Notes: generated by a model not told the origin, from the letters alone. Positions 1 to 13,600 are shown, numbered from the stretch's first letter. The stretch is DNA of 64,000 nucleotides from Mactra quadrangularis (GCA_025267735.1 CM046298.1:27287866-27351865), one strand, 5' to 3'. Numbers and translations: made by a program.

Positions 1-1521
1 AAATACATTTAAGCACTTTTTCTTATTCTTAATATATTTCCCAATATTATATAAAGTATATCAAGATATCCAGTCATTGAACCAACATCTGATCGTGTAA
101 TATTGGACCATTTACTTTTCAAGTATCACGCAAGTAAGAGATGATTCTTTTTTAAGTAAAAAATTTTGTAAAGTGTTACAATTTATTGAGAAGATTGAAA
201 CGTAAACGATTCAGATCAAAATTGTTCCCCGTCTAATATTAAGCGAAATCAAAGAAATCGTAATGGCAAAAGCGAGTTTGGTGACTGTTAAGATGCTTGA
301 GTTACACAAAAAGGTAAATGCAAATTCAAGGTTACTAGGACTTGAACTTAATCATATCACACACTGATTGACAAATCAAAACGGTCTACATGAAAATTCA
401 TTGTTAAAACACTCGTTTAAAACACGATATAACATTTACTTAATTTTAATTTGTTTTTGCATGATGAATTGTATCATTTTTCGCAACGATTATTTCTATT
501 TGTTTTGTCTACAAATTTAAAGATTGAATAATCGAAACGTAAACAAACAAAATTAGCATTTCCAAATACTTTCACTATACTGTGATTTGTCTAATATATC
601 TTTATTTCAATCATTTGCGGAACATGCTAGTAAAAAAACAATGTAAACTTTAGATGTTTTGTCTAAAATATTCGCAGCATATGCGATTTAGATTAATATC
701 ATTGAACAATTTAAGTGTCGATGATGTAAATAACTGACTCGTTTGTTGTTACCTGTAATATATACATGTATATGAGAATATGTTCAACACGGCCCATATT
801 GTGATAAAACTAAGTTGCTAAGAACTGGTGCTGTTTTGATGATTTAAACAAGTCTTTAAGATAGTTAAACTCGGGAAACAGTCAGTATCGAATGTAAAAA
901 TAAAATAAGCTGGAAGTTGAACACAATAACTACAAAACAATGATCCCTACAACTACAGACAGTAATATTTCTCATATCAAGGGATAGCAATGTAATCGAT
1001 TGTCATTACTGCAAGATAATAGTAAATACGAATATTCTTTCATAATAATCTTTTAATTTTGTTTATTTTGTACAGTTTAAAAGGCCAAAGCTAGAAATGT
1101 TATGTCTATATATTATATTGAGCTTAATTACTTATAATATGTCGACTTCACACATTTGTCACATTATAAGGTCCATTATATACAAAAGCACTTTTCACTT
1201 TTAATTTTTTACTATGAAAGATTTGACAGATTGTGCTACAATAACCAGTACTGTTGTACTGCGGTGGACATTTCTATCATACATGCAAGAGATACTGACA
1301 TAGAAATTCAGTTCGATATCAAAATGTTCAATCAGTCAAACTACCACGTGTTTTATCCAATCAGCAAACAATAGAAAAACTATAATCTAATTTGTTTAAA
1401 TATGCAGTCCAAATTTGTTAAATTTTGGTAAATGATTAAATACCGTTATCTATATCATCTGAATTTAGAGTTAAAGTAGATTATCTACATAATTTCAGTT
1501 ATATTTCTATGAACCGTATTT
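1..1521. other. AT-rich intergenic DNA, no gene seen
   Basis: I see only AT-rich sequence with short chance reading frames. No splice-supported exon, RNA gene or clear repeat boundary is visible. Confidence 0.5.
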
Positions 1522-1655
1522 AGAGGGCGTTCGAACATATTGGACCATTGCCTACAGGATGAATATTTTAAGATGATTTCATTCTGAGAATGATTCTCTG
1601 AACTAATGGAGAGGAAATGGGCGAATTTCTTTTCTAAACAGTCCCCAGAGACGTC
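1522..1655 (+). repeat. Dispersed repeat copy (partner at 17004-17125)
   Basis: This stretch aligns by eye, in the same orientation, with 17004-17125. Shared landmarks are GAACATATTG, ATTGCCT, TGATTTCATTC and GCGAATTTCTT. The copies are diverged and have small indels, so this is an old interspersed repeat. Its full boundaries are not clear. Confidence 0.55.
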
Positions 1656-1734
1656 TACTCGTGATGTAAGGTAATGGCATGGATTACTACATTGTATACT
1701 TGCATTATGGTAGATGTTAAAATTTGTTTAAGAC

Positions 1735-1865
1735 GTTTTTCTCGGGTCACTGACGAAAGTATGCGTTAAGTTGTTGGTTAACAGCTAAATCCAGAGAATT
1801 AGCCTTTCCAGGAGCAGTGAGAAGGTTTACTGACCGCCGTTGTATGAACAAATGAGGGTCGCAAC
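1735..1865 (-). repeat. SINE-like fragment (reverse of about 15750-15890)
   Basis: The reverse complement matches about 15750-15890. Shared blocks are CGGCGGTCAGT, CCTGGAAAGGCTAA, GGATTTAGCTGTTAACC and GCATACTTTCGTCAGTGA. It belongs to the family whose body contains the phrase 'taacgccgta.caacac'. No tRNA-like head is seen in this fragment. Confidence 0.6.
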
Positions 1866-3294
1866 ACATTTGTACAAAAAATGTAGATCAGAAGTTTGGT
1901 TCGTATGAGCTTTATTCTTTGAAATATAAACATAGTATTAGGAAAATTCCAAAGCCAAAGTCTGTTATGTAGCTTAATGAACGCAACAATAATGTATTAT
2001 AAAGCATATTAAACAAATCGCTATTCTTTCATCCAAATATATATTAAGACTTATGAAAATTGAACGAATGAAAATTGATAAGTCGTTAAATCTCAAGGAC
2101 TAATGCTGGCGTTATGCACATGAAATGATTCGCTATGCTATGATTCAAAAAACAACATAATTATATATCAAACACTTAGACAGCCAATGGTATCGTATGA
2201 TTAACAAAATTGATGCTTAAACATTTTCATTGCGAGAATTTTAATGAATTTGATTCTTTTGTAAATTTGATATATATTTGAATAACAACTTGATTATTTG
2301 CAAGCAAATTCATTTACAAAGCCGGAATACGGATATAATGTTGTTATGACATACGATTTCTTGAACTTCTGTCTAGACTAACTAACGATGAAATGATTGT
2401 CTGATAGTGACAGTTAAATATGTTTTCCTCATTTGCTTTCTATATTTTAATTGCACTAAGTGTTTATAGATTACATAATTATCTTCTTAAATCAATTACC
2501 ATCCAGTTTTTAACAGTCTCTCTTAAAACGTCGAAACACATTAGAAACTATTACGACGTCTACATATTATATATGTAAAGTAGTGACGATATACTCTAGA
2601 ATATTGTTTCATCAAAACATGTTAAAATACATTACACGTTTCGTTTAGTACATGGTTTTAAGCCCAATTATCAAAAATAACATTATTTTTGGACTGCAAA
2701 GAAATTAGACATTCATCTATTTCAAGCACCTCTCTAATGAACAAGTATTTTTAATTAAATGCAAATATTGCTCTAAAATGTAAATGTTTTAATGCATTTC
2801 AATGTAAAAGTAGATCGAAACCAAAGTACAATTTGGTTGTCAATACTTAATACAATAGTTTTAATCACCGTATGTTTAAGGTGAAGCATTATTATAGAAA
2901 ATAATTATCTAAATAAAAAATAATCTCCAAAACTATTTTGAATCACGTATATGGAATATTAGCATATACATGAATATATAGTGCTCTTATTAAAATGTAC
3001 CATCTTTTTATGAGAAATTGTCACTTTGTCAAACTCATAAAGCAGAGTGTTTTAAACAGTTTATTGTGTCTTTAATGCATGTTGCATTAAAATACTTCAT
3101 GTTTATAAAACAGTTCAATTTTACTGTTGATGAATATATCTTCATATAGTGGCTTTAATCCTGAAACTATCATAAGGTATTTTATGTATCAAAGAGATAA
3201 GTAAACGAACATCAATGTTGTAACTGTATTTTATTCGAAAAATAACTCTTTACGAAACAAATAAAAACATACAAAACACGCTGTAATAACTCTT
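1866..3294. other. AT-rich intergenic DNA
   Basis: No gene is supported. About 2690-3180 shows diffuse similarity to 9840-10150 inside the Academ-type element: TGTGTCT.TAATGCATGTT, GTAAAACAGTT, TTGATGAAT.TATCTTCAT. An old interspersed repeat is probably present in both places. Confidence 0.4.
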
Positions 3295-3505
3295 CTTTAT
3301 TGGTTTTTATGCCGTGTCAACACAATTTAGATCATTTTACGGTGTTCAGCGCACCTAACCTGGCTTTCCTGAACCCTTGTCTACAACCAGTACTAACCTA
3401 CCCTTCCACAAGGCCGGAAACTTCTCCATATATCTTATTCATGAAGGAAATTGACAAAATTGTCAAATTTTCATGGAAGAGTATAACCTTCCCGGATATA
3501 AACAA
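3295..3505 (-). repeat. Truncated SINE body, minus orientation
   Basis: This matches the body of the SINE family seen complete at 36946-37240: GCCGTGTCAACACAATTTAG, CTTTCCTG, CCCTTCCACAAGGCCGGAAA and AATTTTCATGGAAG. The tRNA-like head is missing because the match stops just after the AACCTTCCCGG region. A reading frame of about 95 codons over it is a by-product of the repeat. Confidence 0.75.
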
Positions 3506-4864
3506 AACAAACGCATTTTCTTGCCTTTTACCTGTTACCACTCATATATTTGGTGTTATTAAACCATTTGTTTTAAATCATGCTTAAATACCTTATGGCC
3601 AAAAAATCAGTTTCAAATCCCAATAATTGATACGGGATCAATCTGCAAATTATTGACTTTAATTGTTATTCATACAAAATAACATTATATACATTTTGTA
3701 ATTCCTTCCCGTAAATTTATTTTCTAAAAACCTTAAAGAAACCTCATCAATAAAAATGAGATAAAACGAATTTTAAAAATGGAAAACACATATTAGGTTC
3801 CAATATCTAAGACACTAGTAATAAAATGTACAAATATTGGTGATAACATATATTTACAAATACGGAAAGATAACTCATTGTTATACATCAAATAAAAGTA
3901 TATCAAAAGTTTCAAACATAAAATCAATGACCTCAACATTCCATCGCGCATTCATGGGTCAATGACTCTTCACATATCACGCAATAAATGTTTTAAAAAC
4001 ATATCGAGATATCTAAGTCAGACTTAAGTGATCCAAATCTAATTGCATGGAGGACTAGATTATTTCTTATCGAATAAACACAATGAAACCTAGGTCTAGT
4101 ACCTTATTATATTACTATAATACAGTAAAGACAAATGAGGTTCTATGGAAATGCATTAACCATTGTTAAATGTTGTATGAAATCGCAAAAATGCTTAAAT
4201 ACACATCATGGGAGATAATATATTGTGTCTTAATCAAACGTAACATTATGCATAATGGTTCGAATTAAGTTTCAGACGGACATAAGGCGTTCGTGTGATA
4301 AATTTTAGTTCTAGATTGCATTAGCTTCAATTAAAACCTTGGAATTTACAAAAAGCTTTCACTTTATAAATAGTTTTCATTTTGATACGTAAACTGCACA
4401 GGTGAATTTAATTTCAGAAACGTCTAAACACCTGCGATTTACATAAATATCAGTGAAGATTCGAAGTGTTGTTAATGTAATAAAACTGACTTGTAACTTT
4501 GTTTTTACAAATCTTTTCAACACTTGTCTTATACTTGGTAATTTCAGCTTGTCTGACTGACTTTGAAATATCTTTAGAACTCATCATAAATCTAATTCTT
4601 AAAAAACTAATTACATGTACCACTTCTATCTAATTCAATAACAAAACGCATGCAAACACTTTTGTAAGACACGGAATATTATCAAGCTCATAGATACGTT
4701 TATATAGTTCACATCAATATTTGGAAAGTAATATGTAATTGGGTTGACAAGACAAGCACTGAATTAATGGTTGAAATGTTTTGTATGATATTTTTAGCCA
4801 TTTATTTATCGAATGATAAAACATTTTCAAATAAGCCATTTTATAATAATGTCAATTTTTTCTC
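3506..4864. other. AT-rich intergenic DNA, no gene seen
   Basis: Nothing beyond low-complexity AT-rich sequence is visible. Confidence 0.45.
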
Positions 4865-5020
4865 CTTTAATAAGGTATATGGAGAAGTTTCCGGCCTTGT
4901 GGAAGGGTAAGTGAGTACTGTTTATAGACAAGGGTCCAGGAAAGCTAGGTGAAGTGCACTGGACGCCGTTAAATAACCTATACAATGTGTTGCTACGACG
5001 TTAAACCCAACAAAAAGATT
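4865..5020 (+). repeat. SINE body fragment, plus orientation
   Basis: The same SINE family as at 36946-37240, here on the plus strand: GGAGAAGTTTCCGGCCTTGT, GGGTCCAGGAAAGCTAGGT and TGGACGCCGTTAAATAACCT. It ends in the 'gttaaaccc' tail. The tRNA-like head is absent. Confidence 0.7.
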
Positions 5021-8000
5021 ATTAAAGTGTAGACCTTACATTTGGTTCTGAACTTTACTTAAATATCCCATTCATAGCTCTCATGGGCGTATTGAATTTT
5101 GTAGTATTTTCTAAAAAGTATGTAGTGCTTTACTTTTCATGGAATATTTAAATATTTTTGAAGTCTATAAAAACTAAGATCATACATTTCGAATATAGAA
5201 TACTTGAAAAATGATATTTGTCAAGACGATACGAGATATAACATGCGTATACAAGAATATTACCTTAAGTTTAAATATAACAGGAATTTACATTTACTAA
5301 CTACATCATGCTGTGATACTACTTACATTTCCATATCTGTCATCAAAGGTGTAAACTCCTCACTTTTATTAGACATAATAAGTTATCCGTTGTATATGAT
5401 GTTTAATCCTAAATGTAAGTGAATTATTCCTTCACATGTAATGGTTTAATATTACACACGATTTTATTTAAGTACTGGACGTTGAGGTGCAACTTATTAT
5501 GCACACTATTTTCTTCAATATGTATTAACAAGTTATATTAGAGATGACGGCGGTATAACTTACAAAAATGTTCTGTGAAATTATAGTCATAACATTTTAA
5601 TTTGACACAGCTAGTCTGTGTTTATTGTTGTGCTGATTCATTAAAAAAAATTTGATAATTGCGAACGCTTAAAAGAAAAAATATTCACAAAATAATCCTC
5701 GAATAAAAAAAGCTTATTAGTTTAACGAAACAAACATATTTTACATATCTACATACATTGTTGTAAACAATAATCCAACAAATAAATGCATATAGTATAT
5801 TTCCAAATACAATTTTGAAATCGCATATCAATATGTACTGCGCATCAAAATAATTCCAATTCTATAATATAATTGCAATACGCGCACTGTGATAGAGATG
5901 TTATGTTTCTAATAACAAAGAACTCTCAACTTGCTCAAAATTGAAATGCGAGATACCAAAAGTTAATTTCGAAACATCATTAGGTTTATATCCAATATTT
6001 CGAGCCCTATGCAAAATTAATGTACGTGTTTTGATGTCTAAAACGTTTCAATCATGTATTTATACAGGCAAACATTGGAAGAATTATATCTCTGAAAGTA
6101 TCACTTTTATTATTCAATATATGTATATGTGTGCTAACGTAAATATGTTCTGGCATATTGTTTTGTTTATTTGTTTGTTATTTCTTATTTGTTTTATTAC
6201 AATTTAACATGTTATTGGTTATATCATAATATACTGTAATTACTTTCATATGTCATTAAATATATATTGTCATTAAAGATGCCGATTTTTAAAACAAAAA
6301 CCCAACTAAATATAATACTATTACAATTTTCAGTGTATTTGAGTTGTTTCCCCTATCCACCTAACGGCAGACACCAACCAATTATTACATTGATATAAGG
6401 ACCCTAACTTTAACAACCACATGCACTGACTTTTCTACTTTATTATATATATGCATGTTTAATGTGTTTGTATCAAACCCTGGTTCCCGGGGCCATTTGT
6501 ATGACCTGAAGTAAAGTTATATATGGTATAAGTCAAAACTATTCTTGTTTACTTGTTTCATACGAATATAGTCATTTGCCAATGCCCTTCCTGGAGTCAG
6601 TGAATTTCGAAGTAATCATAGTAGCGCAACTTTATACTTACTTGTCATTGAACATGTCTGCAGCGATATTTAATCATTGTACATTCTTCACCCAAAACCT
6701 AACTGAATATATCATCTGATGAAAACAAGTTGAAATTATGGTAAGGTCATTTAGTATTGATATTACATTAAATAGTCTATTACAAGTGTTTCGGTTAGTA
6801 AAATGGTAACATTAACCTATATGTTATGATGTACGCTCCGTTCGCAGCTCAGTGAATACTCTACCGTTACTTCACAGGGTAGAAAGTAAACGAGTGAAAC
6901 TTTCAACCAATGTACAGGAGAGTAGTAATAATGTACAGATTGGAGATATTTAGAAGAAATATGTGTAAGATATATACATAATATATAAGGAGGTCGCAAT
7001 TCTCCATATTGATCCACATAGTATTTGACTGTCTACTTTATACTCATGTTTCAATCGATGTTTTAGCACATTATTTGTACGCAGTTCCATTACATAAAAA
7101 TTTTAAAAACACATTAAAGTTGTAATTGACATTTGTTATAGAGCAGAAATGGTGTTTGGTCTGCCTGCCTACAAGTCAAGTTCTAATATTACTTTAAAAG
7201 CATTTTAGTTGTACAAATATTGTGTCAGTTACAATATTAAAACCACATTTCACCTATGGTGGCTGACTTACGCTATGTTGCATTATCGTCACGCGGGCTC
7301 CACATAAATACGAAAGTACGACCAAATGTCTTTTTTCGCCTCTTCGTCCCGCGGGACGCCATGCAATAACACAATCATAAGACAATTTAATCATTTGTCG
7401 AGCTTTTGTCTGAGAAATTAATAGCTTTACATGTGACTCCACCATGCTGTCGAAGTCTACTTATATGCGCATGTGCAAGCGTAAAAGTTTCTAATTAAAA
7501 GTACCGCCTGGCATAACTGGAGACAATAAGGTTTAGAAATTGCGCAGATAAACTTGTCGCCAAATATTTTCTATGGCACTTTATCTATCTAGTTAAGTAA
7601 GATGGTTTCTACGATTGCAAAACATAAATTGATCCTTTGTGCATATTTGTTTAGTTCCTAAAAGGAAACAGGTATGCTTGTTATTGAATAGGTTCCAATA
7701 TTTGCTACCTACTAATTTAGTATATATCATTATCGATAAATAAATTGGAGACAGACAGACGTCCTGGACTTTTGGTATGCTATTTCCAAAACACCAATCA
7801 TATTTTGCTACCAAAGCAAACATTAGTGACCCAGCATTTGGTACAATATCCATGAAGTTCATTTTTATCCTTTAAACATAAATGGAGATAGACAGAGGTC
7901 CTGAACTGTTATTTCCAAAACACCAAGGGACATCTGATAAGTACTTTTATGAGTATATGAGACATAAAGATATATATGCTGCTAACCATTAACCACTTGA

Positions 8001-8513
8001 TTAGCTTAAAATAGTCCAAATGTTTTCGCCATAATCAAACATGAAATTACCAGTAATGTTCAAAGCTTTGTAACCGGAATAATCACTCTCAGGAGAGTCA
8101 AATATTAGATACAACAAATAGTATTTAAGCAATCATACAAAAATTAATGTACATACTAATAATGCAGATCTACAATGTGAACAATTTGTACATTAGAATA
8201 GCTCATATGAAATGATGGAAAACATTAAATGCAAACATTAAAAGCACAATACACTCAACTGCTTTCTAAATTTGGCATAGTTATTTGGTTCTCATTTGTA
8301 GATTCTCCGATAGTTTCTGATAAATTATTTGGCATATCTCAATTCTACTCTTAAAAATTAGTTCCATGAAAAAAATAGTTTAATTGATTTAACACTACAC
8401 CTAAGAAATTCAATTTTAAATTCGATATATAAACTGGCAATATTTAATTCCATTTACTTAGGTGTTATAAATTACATGGCCAAACATGTTGTTAAAGACG
8501 AAGCATAACATGA
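5021..8513. other. AT-rich intergenic DNA
   Basis: No gene is supported. Two related blocks, about 7735-7790 and 7875-7925, share GGAGA.AGACAGA, GTCCTG.ACT and ATTTCCAAAACACCAA. They look like an old local duplication. Short reading frames here have no splice support or recognisable motif. Confidence 0.4.
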
Positions 8514-8596
8514 AATAAAAAATCAAACTTCAATGAATCAGTAAGTGAAGTTAATGATAAAATCAAACTTCATTGGATCAGTAAGTTAAGTAAATG
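8514..8596 (+). repeat. Two-copy tandem repeat, about 43 bp
   Basis: The phrase AAATCAAACTTCA.TG.ATCAGTAAGT occurs twice in tandem with few differences. Confidence 0.7.
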
Positions 8597-8805
8597 TACT
8601 ATATAAATTCTTAATTGGGTCATTAAAATTTATACCTAAAATTGTTAGCGGTTAAGTAAACCCATAGAAAAGTGCTGGCCCTCAGTAGAAACAGATATCG
8701 TTCTCCAGTTCGCCCTCATTCTCTTATATTCACTACTTCTTTCATGGATATTTGTTTGTGTGCGATACTTAAATATAACCAGAGCATGTTCTATTCATTA
8801 CTTAC

Positions 8806-9140
8806 GGTTCAATGTTTCAATTCCGTCAGTACATAACTTTCATGAGCGGGTATATCGTTAAAGAAAAACAAACACAAAATTAATTAGAAATATTGCTACG
8901 TTTTATTGCTATTCAACATTAATGGTTCAGTGTTGCTATTTATTATATAACTTTCATGTGTTGGTATACCGTGAAAAAAATAAAATTTAATCAGAAATAC
9001 AGCAACGTTTACTTTGCTATTCAACGCTCATGGTTTAATGTTTCAATTCCGTCATTATATAACTTTCATGTGTTTGTATACTCTTCAACACAAACAATAA
9101 AATAATTGTCTAAAACTTCAGCCACGTTTTTTTCTGACTT
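8806..9140 (+). repeat. Three-copy tandem repeat, 108-118 bp
   Basis: Copies start near 8806, 8924 and 9032. Each contains GGTTCAATGTTTCAATTCCG or a variant, then ATAACTTTCATG, then a GCTA/GCAACGTTT motif. The copies are diverged. No coding potential is seen. Confidence 0.7.
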
Positions 9141-9224
9141 TTTAAATGAAGAGTACATGAAAGTATGATTATAATGAGAACAAGTCCAATATACATGTAG
9201 ATAACTAGAAAAACATGCACTATG

Positions 9225-9281
9225 CAGTGGTGCGACAAATTGTATTATTATACCTGACGTGATTTGATCACTATATACCTA
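9225..9281 (+). repeat. Left part of dispersed repeat split by the transposon
   Basis: The sequence up to the transposon (TTATTATACCTGACGTGAT, then ACTATATAC CTA) matches the left end of an uninterrupted copy at 17605-17640. The right part resumes at 15477. The last three bases, CTA, form the left target duplication. Confidence 0.75.
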
Positions 9282-9460
9282 TAGTAGAGTGACAATTGGC
9301 TGATTTTCGAGAAGAGGTGGTCCACAAAGTAGAACACAAAGTGTTATATACCAAAATGTTCCTGGATGTCTCTAGTATATGTAACCGATAATCATTTTTT
9401 CCGTACCATGGTGCGGACCTGGAAATTCAAGATGGCGTCCAAGATGGCCGCCAAATTTTA
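9282..9460 (+). repeat. Left terminal inverted repeat of the Academ-type element
   Basis: It pairs with 15289-15476 along its length. Landmarks shared in inverse are GTAGAGTGACAATTGGCT, AGGTGGTCCAC, GTAGAACACAA, GTTATATACCAAAAT, GGTGCGGACC, and an inner block with two AAGATGGC motifs followed by CGCCAAATTTT. A few indels separate the arms. The paired AAGATGGC motifs resemble the metazoan YY1 consensus (inference). Confidence 0.9.
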
Positions 9461-10657
9461 TAAAAAACTCTGGTTTATAGTTTTTTGGTCTGTTTGCAAA
9501 CTATTTTTATCTATTCATGTCTAAATAGTATCAAATGGTGCAGAACAAGTTTCTGATGATAAATAACAATAAATCATGGCCAAAATTTGATTAATGACCA
9601 AAATTTTATTCAATTATATGCGAAAAAGGGGCTATTTTAACACATTTTTCTCAATTTTCTCAATTTCAACATTTACACATACCTCAGTTAGATAAAATAA
9701 TTGTTTATATGAACATCTTTCAATGCCCTATGGATATTAGAACATGTAAAGACGCATTATTTTGCCCCATTATCCAAAGTAACACTGGAAAGAAATGCAA
9801 AGAAAATGGACAATTACCTATGTCAACCACCAATGAATAAATATTTAGATAAACGCAAATATCGCTTAGGCTATTTATTGCAATTCGAAGTTAAAGTAGG
9901 TCAAAAGCAAAAGTAGACTTCGGTTGTCAATTCTTGAATGTTCTCTTATAACAAGACCCCTAATTAAGAAACGGACAATTTGTCAAACTTAAAGAAAATA
10001 TTCATTGTGTCTCTAATGCATGTTTTATTTTGATAATTTCATGATGACTTAATGGTTGTAAAACAGTTTTCAAGTCCACAATTGATGAATTTATCTTCAT
10101 TGGTGACTTTACAAAACACATGCAGATTTGAGCTTTAAGTGAGTTTAACGGATTGCAACTAGTTACATCACATTCTTAACAAGTGATTATGTGGTAACTG
10201 GTTACATAATCTAGTTAACTTTATACCAGTAATAAATTTTAGATAAGTGATTTTCTATTTTTTAGCTAGTTAATCACTTAACTAACAAATTATTTATTAA
10301 CTTTTATAACTTAATAAATGTGATTGATTGAAGTTTAAGTGGCTTGAAAGTGGTAAGTGATTGTCTAATATGTAACTAGTTACCCACAGTTAATTGTTAA
10401 CTAGTTACATGTCTAGACAACTATTTACCAGTTAGAAAATTAAGATAAGTGGAGAGTAGTAGAATCATGTCTACATATTAACCTGATCTATCATGGAAAT
10501 CAGAAGATATAAGTCTGGTAAAATAATACAGTGTTGGTTTTAATTCAACATTGATCAATTAAGTAAGACGTGAAAAGTCAAATATTAGCATTATTTTCTG
10601 TACAATTAGGTTGTTTAACACACACATATTGGCTAATCATTTTCAATCTCTTTACAG
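9461..10657 (+). other. 5' internal region of the transposon, probable leader or intron
   Basis: No long coding frame is seen here. It ends in a good splice acceptor, TCAATCTCTTTACAG, with AG at 10656-10657, so one or more 5' exons probably lie in this stretch. I could not identify a donor with confidence; GGTAAGTGA near 10352 and GTAAGA at about 10563 are candidates. About 10150-10410 holds several near-palindromes of the form GTAACTAGTTAC (10196, 10374, 10397 and variants), which could be protein-binding sites. 9840-10150 resembles 2690-3180. Confidence 0.5.
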
Positions 10658-13600
10658 GACAAAGCCTTACTGCTGTTCTTCATTATACTAAACCAAGTAT
10701 AAGACCTTCACCAACATTATCACCACCACTGAATGAAAGAGAACTGAACCCACAAGAACCAAAGCAAGCTGAAATTTTAAGGTTGAAGGAACTTTTGTAT
10801 AATTTTGGTCGATGTTCTGAGTTTTGCGAAGATTTAAACGTGTGTTCACCATGGACAGTTTTCCAGTCTCATGTCCAAACGGATATGTTGTTAGATAAAT
10901 GTAATATTGTTTTTAATCCTATTATAATCGCCCCACCTAACAACTACAACACTGTATATACTACATTAAAACGATTAAAGGAGCAACTTAATGCCCTTAA
11001 TCAAAATGTTTGTCCAGTAGTCTTTGACATGGGATTATTAAGCAAGGCTCTTGAGATTGTATGGGCAAACCCTGAGGAGTTTGAAGGTGTATTTCCTCTT
11101 GAAGGTGGAATGCATTTTTTAATGAATGTGTTCTCTGCAATTGGAAGCTTATTTGGTGATGCAGGATTAACAAGCCTTCTGTTTGAGTCAGGTGTTTATG
11201 CTCAAGCTACTGTTGGTCAGATTTTCGCGGGTAAGGATTTTGATCGTGGTTTGAGAGCTCTTTTATTAATTGATGAAACATTGCAAAGAAGATTTTTTAT
11301 TAATTTCAAAAAGTGGCTTTCTGATTGCAATCCTGATGTAAATGATAAACTTTGCAATGTTTTAAGGCAGTGTGCTGGAAGTTCTTATGATTCATCCTTG
11401 GATGATACTGAAATATATTCTTTCTTACAAGAAAATATTGTAAGTCTTGTTGATAAATTTCGCATGAAGGGTAGAGAAATGTCTACTACTTTTAGATTTT
11501 GGGATGATTATCTTCAGCATATTTCAAGCCCTTTGAAAATGTTTATTGCTTCTTCAAGACATGCTTTTTGGGATGCAAATATGTTTTCTAAGTATAAACT
11601 TATGCCACTGATGTTTGCATCTAACAGACACACATACTCGCGGTATATGACATATCTATTTTTTCAAATGTCACGCTTGCCCTCTGACTTGTTGGATGCT
11701 TTCGAAAAAGGCCATTTTGTAGCTAAGTTAACAACTGGATCTTTCAATTCTGTATGGTATGATTACATTTTAGAAGCCACGGAAAATAAGACACTGAAAT
11801 CTTCAGGGGGTATAATTGGCCTCACATACAAAGAGAATGCACTAGCTCAATGGTTTTTGTCCCGCCCGCTTACTGCTGAATACTCTTTAATCTTCAAAAA
11901 TAAAAATGATGGCATATTATCAGAAAGTTATACAATGCACCATACAGAATCTAATAATCATAAAGAGGCATTTAATACAGATGCCAATAGTATGCTTGAT
12001 TTATTTGATTTAGAAAGTTTTATTGATCCATTTAGTTTATCTTCTCCCCCACAAAGACTTGTAAACATTGCAACAGGTGTAGAACCCCCAATAGACATTG
12101 AGTATAGTTTATTAAATTGGTATGATACTGGCAAGAGACTTTTTGATAAGTTTGCTATTGAAAGATTCTCTATTCAAGATGGCTCCCAAAATCCAAACAA
12201 AAGTTTTTATGATCCAGTGACTAAAAGCAAAGTAAAAACTATGTCCAAATCTTCATCTAATGTAAAAACTGATAGTAAAAGCATGCCTATTGATCCAGAA
12301 GATATGTATTTTAGACTTTTGTCCATCAATTCATTTAAAAAGGTGTCTTTGGAGCGTGTAATGTCTTTTGAAAATTCAACCGTACCATTGAGTTTATTTA
12401 CTAATGATGGTAAGATGTGTACAACCAAAAAATCAGATTTTCTTGATAAGTTGGAAGCTCTTTTACCCAAAGAATCAGTAGAAACCACAGTTGAAGGTAT
12501 CGACTGTATTCTGTTTGATGCTATGGCAATAGTTCAAATGCTTAGTCTTACAAAAACACATGCCAAAGTAACATATTTTGATATGGCTTCCACATTTTGG
12601 AAACTAATTATAGAAAAAAGTACTGATATCAAAATTATACATGTTGTTTTTGACAATTACTCTGCTGATAACAGTATCAAAAATTTGACTCGTGAGAGAA
12701 GGGGACAAGATATAAAATCTGCCAATGTACCGACACATCTTTTACCTAACATGCAGATATTAGATTGGAAACGTCTTCTGTCTAATACAAACAGCAAACA
12801 TGAAATCACTTGTTTCCTTACAAAACATGCAACACTTTATGCTTCCCAAATAGCTAAAAATGGTAAATTTGTTTTTGTAAGTGGTGGATTTGGCTACAAA
12901 ACTTTAAAAATTACAAATGACAGCGTCTCTTACATTACAGAATTATATTCTGACCAAGACGAAGCAGACTCTCGTTTACTACTGCATGCAAAGTACAGCT
13001 CCCTAAATGGCTGTAAAAATATAGTTATAGCCAGTCCTGATACTGATGAGTTAATTTTGATGATACACCACTTTCAGTCATTATGTGTGAAAAAAATATT
13101 TTTTCAAACTGGAAGACAACAAGCACATATTAACAGGCTACGATATATTCCTGTACACTTATTTCCCACTGTTCTTACCAGAGAACAAGCAAACATTCTA
13201 ATGACCGTGTACTGCATGACTGGCTGTGACACAGTTAGTTCATTTTATGGTGTCGGTAAGAAAAATGCATTTAATATAATGATGGCAAATGCAGGCAATT
13301 TACAGCCTTTACGCCACATTGGATCACAATGTTCTATGTCTGCAAATGCAAAACAATGTAGTACTTACTTTGTTGGGCTACTATATGGATCAAAGTCTTG
13401 TAATTCATTGGATAGGCTGAGGGTGGAAAAAGCAAAGTCAGAAAAACATGTAAGGCCTAAAAAGTTCCCTCCAACTGATGATAGCTTTTCATTACACATG
13501 TTAAGATGTCTTTATCAATTAATCATATGGAAAGGTTGTTTGACTGGGGTTCAAAATTTGCCTAGTCCGACTGATTACGGCTACAAATTAGACCCAATAT

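Noticed and set aside
3300..3587. 95-codon plus-strand frame
   Set aside because: It is mostly SINE body sequence read in the antisense direction.
12207..12488. 93-codon minus-strand frame
   Set aside because: It lies wholly inside the transposase exon on the opposite strand and is a shadow frame.
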